Shown: positions 1 through 8,413, counted from the stretch's first letter. The stretch is 64,000 nt of DNA from Erysipelotrichaceae bacterium (GCA_022772735.1 JALEZD010000023.1:1-64000); one strand, 5' to 3'. Numbers and translations: made by a program. Notes: generated by a model not told the origin, from the sequence alone.

Positions 1-100
1 CTCTCCTGTTTCCTCTACTTTATTTTACCATTAAAAAAGTAGATAAGACCTTTTGTTTGAGAGAACAGGATTTCTTATCTACCTCGTTAGTATATCAATT
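1..100 (-). promoter_or_regulatory. Leader with hairpin for a gene beyond the left edge
   Basis: Read leftward, a 10-bp inverted repeat (GTAGATAAGA at plus 73-82 and its complement at 39-48) is followed directly by a run of six T, as in an intrinsic terminator with a 24-nt loop. Downstream lie a TAAAAT box and a purine-rich AGGAGAG at the very edge that would suit a ribosome binding site. The loop also contains a segment complementary to the AACAGG next to that site. It could be a terminator, an attenuator, or the end of a truncated element; the gene it would serve is outside the window. Confidence 0.35.
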
Positions 101-138
101 TTTTTTGCGCTTGACTATACTTCTTTGTCAACAGGCTG

Positions 139-162
139 AAAAGAAGCATAAGCTTCTTTTTA
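139..162. terminator. Bidirectional terminator
   Basis: Nine-bp stem AAAAGAAGC/GCTTCTTTT with a 4-nt loop and T-rich flank on either strand. It overlaps the stop codon of the leftward gene that ends here. Confidence 0.7.
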
Positions 163-666
163 ACTTCCTGAATATATATTGTTTAGTTTTAACCATTCTA
201 TAATATCAGTTATATTTAATGGATTTTTTTCATCATAAATTAATGAATTGTTTATTATAATTTCTCCATTTTCTACTTTGACAGAAACAAGGGCAGGATA
301 TTTATTTATTCCCCATTTTTGTAATTCACTCAAATAATTGGCATTGTTTATATATGATGTAACATCTACATATTCAATTATGTTGGTAATTGAAATACCA
401 CCGTTTTGATTTTTAACACCTGTAAATACAGAATCATATAAATAGATACAATTTTTATCCTCTGGTGAACAAAAGAAATAATAATGATATGTATTATCTC
501 CTGTACTAAGTGTGTACTCTTTTAAATTATTTAAGGTTATATAAAAACCAGTAATAGTTACATTATTTGTATTTTTATTTTTTGGTTCAAAAATTTTGTA
601 TGCAGAAAGTGCAATACTAGAAATTAATATTAATAGCATAAAGCTAATTGCAATTCTTTTTAACAT
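160..666 (-). CDS. Membrane-anchored thioredoxin-fold-like protein
   Basis: 168 residues. One hydrophobic segment at residues 5-22 with a short basic N-terminus suggests a membrane anchor with the rest outside the cell. The exported part has a beta-rich region with a C-x6-C pair (about residues 66-73) and a later KYPALVSV segment that resembles the cis-proline strand of thioredoxin-like proteins. There is no CxxC, so a classical oxidoreductase is not supported; the bacteriocin-transport-accessory type of thioredoxin-like protein is the nearest resemblance I can suggest. An AGGGTGA sequence precedes the ATG. It is separated by a terminator from the nagA pair upstream, so it is probably its own unit. 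Function unknown. Confidence 0.6.
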   Translation of the reverse strand: MLKRIAISFMLLILISSIALSAYKIFEPKNKNTNNVTITGFYITLNNLKEYTLSTGDNTYHYYFFCSPEDKNCIYLYDSVFTGVKNQNGGISITNIIEYVDVTSYINNANYLSELQKWGINKYPALVSVKVENGEIIINNSLIYDEKNPLNITDIIEWLKLNNIYSGS

Positions 667-716
667 AAAATCACCCTGTATAATAATCTAACATTAAATA
701 ACACATAATGCAAAAT

Positions 717-739
717 AAAAACCACATAAAGTGATTTTT
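717..739 (-). terminator. Terminator of the nagA-membrane protein unit
   Basis: On the minus strand a stem of about eight pairs (AAAATCAC against GTGGTTTT) is followed by TTTTTATTTT. It overlaps the stop codon of the membrane protein gene. Confidence 0.55.
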
Positions 740-1232
740 ATTTGATTTTTGTAAATGCAATGAAATTTATATATGCGAAATATATTGAACCAATTGAAAT
801 TATCGTATTAGCAATCATTATATTTAAATCTACTTTTGATATAATACCATTTACAATAATTAAAATTCCTAAAATAAGATAAAGTATTGAAAGGTACAGA
901 CATTTATTTTTATTTCCTTGTTCAACAATTAAATCTATGTGACTAACTTTTTTTATGGCTTTCATGTTTTTAAAAGTTGTTAGTGAAGGTAAAAACTTGC
1001 TTCTATATGTATATTCTAATGCAATTAGAAATAATGCAACAATAACACAAGAAACAAAAATATTTTTTACGAAATTTGCAAATAACACAAATAAAATTAT
1101 AGATAGAATATATCTATTTGAAAATAATCTATATTTTTTTTCGTCTTTATCTTGAATCAAATAACCAGTATTTGTTTTAGAGTTTACAAGAATTTTTCTT
1201 CCTTTTTCGTCTTTATGCAATTTTTCAATCAT
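738..1232 (-). CDS. Small multi-pass membrane protein, unknown function
   Basis: 164 residues. A soluble N-terminal stretch of about 38 residues rich in K, D and E precedes four hydrophobic segments at about residues 40-57, 58-75, 110-128 and 135-158. No family was recognised. The ATG lies 1 bp past the end of the nagA-like gene on the same strand, with only a weak purine-rich stretch as ribosome binding site, so translational coupling is likely. Its place behind nagA suggests co-expression with amino-sugar catabolism but gives no mechanism. Confidence 0.65.
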   Translation of the reverse strand: MIEKLHKDEKGRKILVNSKTNTGYLIQDKDEKKYRLFSNRYILSIILFVLFANFVKNIFVSCVIVALFLIALEYTYRSKFLPSLTTFKNMKAIKKVSHIDLIVEQGNKNKCLYLSILYLILGILIIVNGIISKVDLNIMIANTIISIGSIYFAYINFIAFTKIK

Positions 1233-1233
1233 A

Positions 1234-2379
1234 TTATTTCTCTAATTGTGCTAAACCTTTAACGTATGTTTGAACTACTGAATAATCATCGTTTAATACA
1301 ACTAAATCAGCATCATATCCTGTACATATTTTTCCAATATGATCGTCTAATCCAAGTAATGTAGCAGGGTTTATAGTGCATGAATTAATTGCTGCTTCAA
1401 CATCAACATCACAATACTCGATTAGGTTTCTAAGTCCTTCATTCATTTTCATTGTTGAGCCTGCAAGACTTTTTGATTTTGTTAGATGTGCACTACCATC
1501 TGGATATATTTCTATTTCGTTACCGCCAAATAAGAATTTAGTTCCAACTGCAAACCCTTTTGCCATCAATCCATCTGAAACCATAACAACTTTATCTCTA
1601 CCTTTTAATTGGAATAAAATATTTAATGCTTCAGGTGTACTATGGTTGCAGTCACAAATTGCTTCACCAAATATATTTTTAATTCTAAAAGCAGAACCAA
1701 CAAGACCTATTTTTCTATGGTTAAATGGTGACATTCCATTATAAATATGAGTCATTGATTTTACTCCATTTGCGACAGCCATCTGAGCTTGTTCAAATGT
1801 TGCGCCAGAATGTCCCATACTAACAACAACACCATTTTTAACTAAATGTCTTGTCAATTCGAAATTTTTATCATGTTCAGGGGCTAGTGTTATGTATTTT
1901 ATTAGTCCTTCAGCATCTTTTTGGTATTGTTCAAATTCTTCAACTGTTCCTTTTATTATATGTTCTTCAGGTTGAGCTCCTTTATATACCATATCTAAAT
2001 ATGGACCTTCAAAGTGAACACCCAGTATTCTTGCACCTTCATAGCCATTTCTTACAACTTTAGCAACATTTTTTAAAGCATTACTTAAAACAGTATGACT
2101 TTGTGTTATTGTTGTCGCAAGGATTCCAGTAACACCTTCTTCAACAATATTTTTTGTCCAATTTCTTAGACCTTCTTCTTCAGCATCATTTGTATCAAAA
2201 CCATATGCACCATGTGTATGTATATCGATAAATCCTGGAACTATTTTTTTATTTCCATAATTTACATCTGCTTCTTTTTCATCATATTCGTATATTCTTT
2301 CGATTTTTCCATCTACAACTTCTATTGCAGCAGGTATAAATTGAGATGCTATCCAAACTTTTTTACTTTTAATAATCAT
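1234..2379 (-). CDS. nagA: N-acetylglucosamine/galactosamine-6-phosphate deacetylase
   Basis: 381 residues, usual length for the family. Amidohydrolase-fold metalloenzyme removing acetate from N-acetyl-hexosamine 6-phosphates in the cytoplasm. Visible motifs are HTHGAYG near residue 55, VHFEGPY near 125, MGHSGAT near 190, THIYNGM near 210 and MVSDGL near 270, all characteristic of NagA/AgaA. The start is placed five codons inside the longest frame because GGAGG then sits 8 nt ahead of this ATG and overlaps the upstream candidates. It is divergent from an AgaS-type isomerase and near a mannose-class PTS, so GalNAc-6-phosphate (AgaA role) is at least as likely as GlcNAc-6-phosphate. Family assignment is firm; substrate is inference. 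Confidence 0.93.
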   Translation of the reverse strand: MIIKSKKVWIASQFIPAAIEVVDGKIERIYEYDEKEADVNYGNKKIVPGFIDIHTHGAYGFDTNDAEEEGLRNWTKNIVEEGVTGILATTITQSHTVLSNALKNVAKVVRNGYEGARILGVHFEGPYLDMVYKGAQPEEHIIKGTVEEFEQYQKDAEGLIKYITLAPEHDKNFELTRHLVKNGVVVSMGHSGATFEQAQMAVANGVKSMTHIYNGMSPFNHRKIGLVGSAFRIKNIFGEAICDCNHSTPEALNILFQLKGRDKVVMVSDGLMAKGFAVGTKFLFGGNEIEIYPDGSAHLTKSKSLAGSTMKMNEGLRNLIEYCDVDVEAAINSCTINPATLLGLDDHIGKICTGYDADLVVLNDDYSVVQTYVKGLAQLEK

Positions 2380-2426
2380 TCTCATTTCCTCCATATATAT
2401 TATATGATAATATATTTCACTATGAC

Positions 2427-2437
2427 TTGCACTTTTT
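2427..2437. promoter_or_regulatory. Candidate operator, shared 11-mer
   Basis: TTGCACTTTTT here is the exact reverse complement of AAAAAGTGCAA at 5381-5391, in the other divergent intergenic region of the sugar locus. The AraC-family regulator encoded between the two is the obvious candidate reader. Binding is inferred. Confidence 0.4.
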
Positions 2438-2468
2438 AGTATTTAGTTTATTTATTTTAATTAAAATA

Positions 2469-2496
2469 TTGAAATGAAATATTCTAATGATAAAAT
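2469..2496 (+). promoter_or_regulatory. Promoter of agaS unit
   Basis: TTGAAA and TAAAAT separated by 16 nt, about 30 nt before the agaS start; sigma-A type. The GGAGG ribosome binding site at 2511-2515 follows. Confidence 0.5.
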
Positions 2497-2523
2497 AACC
2501 TAGGAAGATATGGAGGATAGTGT

Positions 2524-3696
2524 ATGATTTTTAATATGAATGAAGATTATTTGAATAAAAAAAGTGGAATATATACAACTAGAGAAATTCATCAACAACC
2601 TGCAACTTGGGAGAAAACATATAACCAAATAGTTGAATTGAAAGATGAAATTAAAGAATTTATTGATAAAGTTATTAAATGTGATGATTTTGATGTTATT
2701 TTAACTGGAGCAGGGACTAGCGAGTTTGTAGGTAATTCATTATTTTCTTATTTAAATAAAAAATTGAATTACAAAGTTAAATCTTATGCGACAACAGACA
2801 TTACTGCATCTCCAGAGAATTATATCTCTAAAGATAAACCTACATTGCTTATTAGTTTTGGAAGAAGTGGTAATTCTCCTGAATCAATTGGAGCTTTGGA
2901 TTCTGCTGAAGCAGTGAGTGATAATATTTATCATTTATTTGTAACTTGTAATAAAAATGGTGCATTAAGTAAAAGAGCACTAAATAATAAAAAATGTTTG
3001 GCAATAAATTTAACTGATGAAACACATGATCAATCATTCGCAATGACTTCAAGTTTTACAAATATGTATTTAGCGGTTCTTCTTGTGTTTAATATTGATA
3101 ATATTAAGGAAATAAAAAATGAAATCAGTGTTATAATGACAAATGCTACTGTATTGGTTAATGAAAGATTTGATTATTTCAAAAAAGTTGTTGATGAATA
3201 TGATTTTGATAGAATTGTATACCTTGGAAGTAATACTTTAAAAGGTATAGCTCAAGAGTCAGCATTAAAGATGTTAGAACTTACTGCTGGTAAAGTTGTA
3301 ACAATGTATGATACTCCTTTAGGTTTTAGACATGGTCCAAAATCGATTGTTGATGATAAAACATTGACTGTAATTTTCTTAAGTGATTTTGAATATACAA
3401 GAAAATATGAAATAGATTTACTTAAGGAAATGAGTTTACAAAGAAAAGGGAATAAGATTTTAGTAATAAGCAATAAAAAATATGACGGTGTAAATAATTT
3501 AGCTGATTTTTATTATACATTTGATAGCTCTTACTTAGATAATGTGTTTGTAGGTTTAGATTATATTGTTTGTGCTCAACTTATTGCATTATTTAAATCA
3601 TTATCTTTAGACATTACACCAGATAATCCTTGTCCAACTGGAGAAGTGAATAGAGTAGTAAAAGGGGTAACTTTATACCCATATGAAAGAGGTTAA
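2524..3696 (+). CDS. agaS: AgaS-type SIS-domain sugar-phosphate isomerase/deaminase
   Basis: 390 residues with two SIS domains (about 50-200 and 215-370). The N-terminal TTREIHQQPATWEKT and the GAGTSEFVG loop are typical of AgaS, as are FGRSGNSPES and GFRHGPKS. AgaS acts in the cytoplasm on galactosamine-6-phosphate, releasing ammonia and giving tagatose-6-phosphate. GGAGG lies 8 nt before the ATG. The EIIA gene starts 1 bp after the stop, and the deacetylase is divergent upstream, which matches the aga-type pathway. A GlmS-like isomerase is the alternative, but the glutaminase domain is absent. Confidence 0.9.
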   Translation: MIFNMNEDYLNKKSGIYTTREIHQQPATWEKTYNQIVELKDEIKEFIDKVIKCDDFDVILTGAGTSEFVGNSLFSYLNKKLNYKVKSYATTDITASPENYISKDKPTLLISFGRSGNSPESIGALDSAEAVSDNIYHLFVTCNKNGALSKRALNNKKCLAINLTDETHDQSFAMTSSFTNMYLAVLLVFNIDNIKEIKNEISVIMTNATVLVNERFDYFKKVVDEYDFDRIVYLGSNTLKGIAQESALKMLELTAGKVVTMYDTPLGFRHGPKSIVDDKTLTVIFLSDFEYTRKYEIDLLKEMSLQRKGNKILVISNKKYDGVNNLADFYYTFDSSYLDNVFVGLDYIVCAQLIALFKSLSLDITPDNPCPTGEVNRVVKGVTLYPYERG

Positions 3697-3697
3697 T

Positions 3698-4126
3698 ATG
3701 ATAGGAATTATTGTTACAGGTCACGGAAATTTTGCGAGTGGAGTTTCAAGCTCTGTTAAGCTTATAGCAGGTCTTCCTGAAAAGTATGAACAAGTTGATT
3801 TTCTTGAAGAGCATGGAATTGAAGAATTATCTAAAAATATTGAAGCTGCAATTAACAAATTAAATGATTGTGAAGGTATAATTATTTTTACAGATTTAGT
3901 TGGTGGTTCTCCATTTAAAGCAAGTGTGGAATTATCAATGAAATATAAAAATATTGCAGTATTAGGTGGAACAAATCTTGGTATGTTGATTGAAACATCA
4001 ATGGCAAGAAATTTTATTGAAGATTTGGATACACTATGCAATAGTGCTATTTCAACAGGTAAAGATCAATTAATTAGATATGAATTTGTTGAAAGAGTTG
4101 AAATAGAATCAGAAGATGGAATTTAA
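3698..4126 (+). CDS. agaF: PTS mannose-class EIIA component
   Basis: 142 residues of the EIIA-Man fold. His9 in the N-terminal VTGHGNFA motif is the expected site phosphorylated by HPr, and FTDLVGGSPF is the second conserved motif. It would pass phosphate to the IIB protein encoded 1.4 kb downstream. I start it at the ATG 1 bp after the agaS stop, where AGAGG provides a ribosome binding site, rather than five codons upstream inside agaS. EIIA is split from IIBCD by the divergent regulator, an arrangement unlike the contiguous agaVWEF order. Confidence 0.9.
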   Translation: MIGIIVTGHGNFASGVSSSVKLIAGLPEKYEQVDFLEEHGIEELSKNIEAAINKLNDCEGIIIFTDLVGGSPFKASVELSMKYKNIAVLGGTNLGMLIETSMARNFIEDLDTLCNSAISTGKDQLIRYEFVERVEIESEDGI

Positions 4127-4146
4127 AAAGCACACAAGTGCTTTTT
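4125..4146. terminator. Bidirectional terminator between EIIA and AraC genes
   Basis: Nine-bp stem AAAAAGCAC/GTGCTTTTT with ACAA loop, between convergent genes. Confidence 0.8.
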
Positions 4147-4147
4147 T

Positions 4148-5296
4148 TTAACCATAAATTTTCCTTGCATATTCACTTGGGGTTATTCCATACCTTTTAG
4201 TAAATTTCCTAGAAAAATAATGTATGGATGTAAAACCAAGTTTTGCACTAATATCACTTATAGTGTTTTCTCCTTTTTTAATTAACACTCTACTTAGTGA
4301 AAGTTTTTGCTCATTAATATAATGCTTTGGAGCTACATTTAAATTATTGTTAAAAAGATTTTGTAAAGAACTTCTACTTATTGAAAAGTGTGAACATATC
4401 TGATCAACAGGTAATGGCTCATAAAGATGACTATTTATATACGATAAAATTTCTTCTAGCAGCATATTTTCAAAATGTTGATTAATTAAAGTTGTTGGCT
4501 TGGGTGTAGATTTTAATTCGTCAAGCTGTAATAATTTTACAATAAACACTTGTAAATAACTTATCAATAAATCATTTCTGAATTCGAAATCGGTATCTGT
4601 ATTTTTAGAAATCATTTCTAGAATACCAACTAGTTCTCTAGTACAATGAAATATTCTGTTAAACAAATTTGTATGAGAAATTCCACTACATTCAAAAATA
4701 ATTGTAATATATGAACAAGACTCATTAGAAGTTACTTCTTGTGTATGAAATTGACCGGGGTAGTAAATCATACATGTGTTTTCAGTTAATTCATATTTTT
4801 TTCCTTCAACTTCAGTAACAAGTGTTCCATGATCTACATATGTTAATTCAAATAAGTGATGCCTTTCACCGTTAAATTTATAATTCGGACTTTTAACTGC
4901 ATAGTATAAAGCTTCAATTTCTTTAACGATTATTGAACTGTTAATATTCTTAAATACAAAAGGTTTATCTAATTGTAATTTTTTTTCTGATGAGGTTTTA
5001 GGTACATATATGTTGTATAAAGCAACATTAGACATTGGCAAAATTGCAAAATATATATTTTTATTTATTGAAATTGTTCTATGAATCGCAAATAGTTTGA
5101 AACTTTCATCTAAAATAACTAAAATTGCCATTCCTTCAACAAGTTCAATAACAATATTTTCATCATATGAAGTTAAATAATCTGTAGATTTTTCCTCGAT
5201 AATTTCTCTTCTTTTTATAAAGTTATTACTATCGAAAAATTCATTTATTATATTTCCATATTTTAAATAGTTTGCACTAGTTGTTTTATTGTACAT
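4148..5296 (-). CDS. AraC-family transcriptional regulator
   Basis: 382 residues. A cupin-like ligand domain (about residues 140-220, with FELTYVDHGTL and YYPGQFHTQE) is followed by a C-terminal AraC DNA-binding domain with two helix-turn-helix units (about 280-380); ISDISAKLGFTS followed by YFSRKFTKRYGITPSEY is diagnostic. About 120 N-terminal residues are not recognised. The start is 19 codons inside the longest frame because AGAGGTG lies just ahead of this ATG. It sits inside the sugar locus, divergent from PTS IIBCD, so it probably activates the locus in response to an amino sugar. Candidate operators are the shared 11-mers. Confidence 0.88.
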   Translation of the reverse strand: MYNKTTSANYLKYGNIINEFFDSNNFIKRREIIEEKSTDYLTSYDENIVIELVEGMAILVILDESFKLFAIHRTISINKNIYFAILPMSNVALYNIYVPKTSSEKKLQLDKPFVFKNINSSIIVKEIEALYYAVKSPNYKFNGERHHLFELTYVDHGTLVTEVEGKKYELTENTCMIYYPGQFHTQEVTSNESCSYITIIFECSGISHTNLFNRIFHCTRELVGILEMISKNTDTDFEFRNDLLISYLQVFIVKLLQLDELKSTPKPTTLINQHFENMLLEEILSYINSHLYEPLPVDQICSHFSISRSSLQNLFNNNLNVAPKHYINEQKLSLSRVLIKKGENTISDISAKLGFTSIHYFSRKFTKRYGITPSEYARKIYG

Positions 5297-5380
5297 ATTA
5301 CACCTCTTTTTACATAAATATTCTATAACATAATTTTCACATAATCTACACAATTCAACTTGAAAAAAATTTTCTCAATT

Positions 5381-5391
5381 AAAAAGTGCAA
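5381..5391. promoter_or_regulatory. Candidate operator, shared 11-mer
   Basis: AAAAAGTGCAA occurs here between the AraC gene and PTS IIB and, inverted, at 2427-2437 between nagA and agaS. Two exact copies in the two divergent control regions of one pathway suggest a regulator site. Confidence 0.4.
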
Positions 5392-5446
5392 ACAAAAAAA
5401 TAAAAAATCTAAAGAAAATGTAATACAAAACAATTAATATTTAAAT

Positions 5447-5474
5447 AGGAAAGCGTTTACCCCTATAGGTAAAT
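5447..5474 (+). promoter_or_regulatory. cre-like site and adjacent inverted repeat before PTS genes
   Basis: AGGAAAGCGTTTACC at 5447-5461 matches the CcpA cre consensus at most positions, including the central AAGCGTTT. It runs into TTTACC (5456-5461) paired with GGTAAA (5468-5473). Catabolite repression of the PTS operon is the natural reading. The ribosome binding site AAGGAG follows before the IIB start. Confidence 0.5.
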
Positions 5475-5501
5475 GAAATCCAAAGAAGGGAAGGAGATAC
5501 A

Positions 5502-5978
5502 ATGCCAAATATAGTTTTAACAAGAATTGACAATCGTTTAATTCATGGCCAAGTTGCAACACAATGGTGTGGTAGTATTGGTGCAAATCTAATTCTTGTT
5601 GCAAATGATGATGTTGCAGCTAATACATTTAGACAAGGTCTAATGGATATGGCAGCTCCTAGTTACGCTCAAACTCGTTATTGGACAATTGAGAAAACTA
5701 TAAGCACAATTCACAAGGCATCAGATGCACAAAAAATCTTCTTGGTTTGTGAAAATCCGACTGACGTTTTAAAGTTGGTTGAAGGTGGAGTTCCAATTAA
5801 AAAGTTAAATATTGGAAATATGCATATGGCTGAAGGAAAACGTCAAGTAGCGACAACTGTAGCAGTAGATGATAAAGATGTTGCTGCATTTGCAAAACTG
5901 CAAGAACTTGGTGTTGAACTTGAAATTAGAAAAGTTCCACAAGAAGGCGCAGAAGATGTATCAAAATTATTTAGATAA
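5502..5978 (+). CDS. agaV: PTS mannose-class EIIB component
   Basis: 158 residues, full length. N-terminal TRIDNRLIHGQVATQW contains His15, the residue phosphorylated by EIIA in this family. It hands phosphate to the sugar bound in the IIC/IID membrane complex. AAGGAG lies at good spacing before ATG. First gene of a IIB-IIC-IID unit behind a cre-like site. By neighbourhood (AgaS, deacetylase) the sugar is probably GalNAc or a related amino sugar; the sequence alone does not decide it. Confidence 0.92.
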   Translation: MPNIVLTRIDNRLIHGQVATQWCGSIGANLILVANDDVAANTFRQGLMDMAAPSYAQTRYWTIEKTISTIHKASDAQKIFLVCENPTDVLKLVEGGVPIKKLNIGNMHMAEGKRQVATTVAVDDKDVAAFAKLQELGVELEIRKVPQEGAEDVSKLFR

Positions 5979-6006
5979 TTTTTTATAAGGAAAGGGGTAT
6001 TATCTA

Positions 6007-6795
6007 ATGGAAATTATTTTACTAGCTATCGTAACATTTATTTTTGCGATAGACCAATTTTCATTAACTGAATTATTATACCGTCCGATTATTGCTTGTC
6101 CTGTTATTGGTGCCATTTTGGGTGATTTAAACACAGGACTTGTAGTTGGTGGTACTTATGAGCTAATGATGATTGGTAACATGCCTGTTGGAGGGGCACA
6201 ACCACCAAATGCTGTTTTAGGTGGAATCGTTGCAATGATTTTCTCTGTAAAACTTGGATTCTCAGTTGAACAAGCATTAGGAGCATCAATCGTATTTGCT
6301 GTTTTTGGTCAATACGCTGTAACAACAACATTTGCTTTAATGTCTGGTATTATGGCAAGCGCTGATAAAGCTGCTGAAAATGCTGATCCTAAAGGAATTG
6401 TTAGAGTTAACTTTATTTCTATGTTAATTTTAGGCTCTCTATTTGCGTTATTCGCTGTTCTTGCTTATGTAGGTGGAGAAGCAATGGGAGAACAATTACA
6501 AAGACTATCTGAAGAATATCAATGGTTCATGGTTGGTCTTGGTGCTGCTGGTGGAATGATGCGTTATGTAGGTTTCGCTATTCTATTAAAAATTATGTTA
6601 GCTAATGATATGTGGGGAATTTATTTTGCTGGATTTGCAGCTGCTGCAATTTTAGGAAATATTGAAGCTACATCAGGGGCAACATTATTATTAGTTGCAT
6701 TCATCGGTGTTGCAATTGCATTATATGATTTCAATATTAATGTAAAAATTAATAACTTAGGCAATGGAAATGGAGGTATGAGCGATGGCATCTAA
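6007..6795 (+). CDS. agaW: PTS mannose-class EIIC component
   Basis: 262 residues, polytopic membrane protein of the EIIC-Man/Sor family. PIIACPVIGAILGDLNTGLVV-type and GGTYELMMIGNMPVGGAQPPN segments near residues 25-65 are conserved. Together with IID it forms the sugar channel in the cytoplasmic membrane. The preceding GGAAAGGGG serves as ribosome binding site, and its 3' end overlaps the IID gene by 11 bp, so the two are translationally coupled. Confidence 0.92.
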   Translation: MEIILLAIVTFIFAIDQFSLTELLYRPIIACPVIGAILGDLNTGLVVGGTYELMMIGNMPVGGAQPPNAVLGGIVAMIFSVKLGFSVEQALGASIVFAVFGQYAVTTTFALMSGIMASADKAAENADPKGIVRVNFISMLILGSLFALFAVLAYVGGEAMGEQLQRLSEEYQWFMVGLGAAGGMMRYVGFAILLKIMLANDMWGIYFAGFAAAAILGNIEATSGATLLLVAFIGVAIALYDFNINVKINNLGNGNGGMSDGI

Positions 6796-7645
6796 TCTAA
6801 CACATTATACAGATTTAAAACCAGCTAGACCTCTTGATAAAGCAACATTAGGTAAGATGGTATGGCTTTCAACTATGTTACAAGCATCTTTCAACTATGA
6901 AAGAATGCAAGCTGCAGGTTGGTTATGGGGTATTTTACCAGGACTTGAAAAAATTCATACAAATAAAGAAGATTTGAGTGCTTCAATGGGGCATAACTTA
7001 GAGTTCTTTAATACTCACCCATTCTTAGTAACATTTGTTATGGGTATCGTATTATCATTAGAACAACAAAAAGCAGATATTAATACAATTCGTGCAGTAA
7101 GAGTTGCTGCAATGGGACCTTTAGGTGGAATTGGAGATGCATTATTCTGGTTTACACTTGTTCCAATTACAGCAGGTATTACTGCAGGTATGGCTATATC
7201 TGGTAATATTGCAGGACCAATTTTATACTTCTTAATTACATTTGGTGTTCAAATGGGATTACGTTACTGGTTAATGTATTGGTCATATTCATTAGGTACA
7301 TCAGCAATTACAGTTTTAACAAAAAATGCAAAAGAGTTTACTCATGCAGCTAGTATGTTAGGAGTATTTGTTGTTGGTGCTTTAACTTGTAACTATGGTG
7401 GTACAAAATTAGGAATTGTTGTTCCAAACGGTGATTCACCAATTGATGTTCAAAAATTATTAAATGGAATTCTTCCAGCATTAATTCCATTAGGATTAAC
7501 TTTAATGTGCTATGTATTAATTAAGAAAAAAGGTTGGACACCAATCAAATGTATCATATTGTTATTAGCTATTGGTATTGTTGGAGCTATATTCGGTATT
7601 TGGGGAACAGCTTCATTAATCTCTGTACCTTGGATTGCACAATAA
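6785..7645 (+). CDS. agaE: PTS mannose-class EIID component
   Basis: 286 residues, IID family. LQASFNYERMQAAGW near residues 32-46 and VRVAAMGPLGGIGDALFW near 105-122 are the family signatures; the C-terminal half is hydrophobic. It partners IIC in the membrane. GGAGG lies 8 nt before the ATG, inside the end of the IIC gene. A strong terminator follows, so it closes the PTS operon. Confidence 0.93.
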   Translation: MASNLTHYTDLKPARPLDKATLGKMVWLSTMLQASFNYERMQAAGWLWGILPGLEKIHTNKEDLSASMGHNLEFFNTHPFLVTFVMGIVLSLEQQKADINTIRAVRVAAMGPLGGIGDALFWFTLVPITAGITAGMAISGNIAGPILYFLITFGVQMGLRYWLMYWSYSLGTSAITVLTKNAKEFTHAASMLGVFVVGALTCNYGGTKLGIVVPNGDSPIDVQKLLNGILPALIPLGLTLMCYVLIKKKGWTPIKCIILLLAIGIVGAIFGIWGTASLISVPWIAQ

Positions 7646-7661
7646 TTTAAAAATAATAATC

Positions 7662-7686
7662 AAAACACGCCTTAAAAGCGTGTTTT
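7662..7686 (+). terminator. Terminator of PTS operon
   Basis: Nine-bp stem AAAACACGC/GCGTGTTTT with 7-nt loop and trailing T-rich tract. Confidence 0.8.
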
Positions 7687-7714
7687 ATTATATAATTATT
7701 TTAGGAGAAATTTT

Positions 7715-8365
7715 ATGGGTAGATATTCAGGATATATTGTTGCATTTGTTATATTATTGGTTATTATGACATTTTTTATAAGTTTTTTGAAAAGAAAAAA
7801 ATATTTGGAATTAATTAAACTTTTGGAGATAAAAAAGTTTGATGAGTTTCACTTAGAAGTTAAAAAACTTTATACAAAAATATTATTTCCTCCGTTTAAT
7901 CTTGATTACATGGAATTAAATGCTTTTATTTTAGAAAATAATTCAAAAGAAATTCAAAAGAGTTTTGATAGTTTTGATAAAAAAAATCTAAATAAAAAAC
8001 AAAAAGAAATAGTATTCATGATGGCTTTTAATTATTACATTAATCTTGAGGAATATAACAAAGCAAAAAAATATATAGATTTAATAAATAATTTAGACAA
8101 TGTGCAAATGAAAAAAGAAGCAAATAGAATATATGATATATATGCTTTAAAAGGATATAAATATTTGGATGAAATGCTTGATGAAATATCTATGATGGAT
8201 GATACCTATAAAGGAGTTAATGAATTTTTAATATCTTTGATGTATAAAAATAAAAATGATATTGAAAATAGTGAAAAATATAGAAAATTATCTGAAAAGC
8301 ATATGAAGCTTTTAGATAGAAAAATAAGTAATAATAAAGAAAAAGAAAAGAAAAAAACGATATAA
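7715..8365 (+). CDS. Membrane-anchored helical (TPR-like) protein, unknown
   Basis: 216 residues. One transmembrane helix at about residues 7-25 is followed by a lysine-rich, mostly helical cytoplasmic part with alternating aromatic and acidic pairs, such as AFNYYINLEEYNKAKKYIDL, that resembles a degenerate TPR scaffold. The C-terminus is strongly basic. Lies after the PTS terminator with its own AGGAGA ribosome binding site. No enzyme motif was seen and no family recognised; a link to the sugar pathway is not shown. Confidence 0.6.
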   Translation: MGRYSGYIVAFVILLVIMTFFISFLKRKKYLELIKLLEIKKFDEFHLEVKKLYTKILFPPFNLDYMELNAFILENNSKEIQKSFDSFDKKNLNKKQKEIVFMMAFNYYINLEEYNKAKKYIDLINNLDNVQMKKEANRIYDIYALKGYKYLDEMLDEISMMDDTYKGVNEFLISLMYKNKNDIENSEKYRKLSEKHMKLLDRKISNNKEKEKKKTI

Positions 8366-8413
8366 AAAAATACCCCATACAGCTATTGTAAGGGGTAATT
8401 TTTTATATCGTTT
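8355..8413. terminator. Long bidirectional hairpin between convergent genes
   Basis: An imperfect 59-bp inverted repeat. The outer AAACGATATAAAAAA pairs with TTTTTTATATCGTTT, then TACCCC with GGGGTA, and TACA with TGTA around a 5-nt loop. It contains the stop codons of both flanking genes and can terminate in either direction. Confidence 0.8.

Noticed and set aside
1376-2063. Open frames on the plus strand opposite nagA
   Set aside because: They lie wholly antisense to a conserved gene, have no ribosome binding sites and no recognisable protein pattern.
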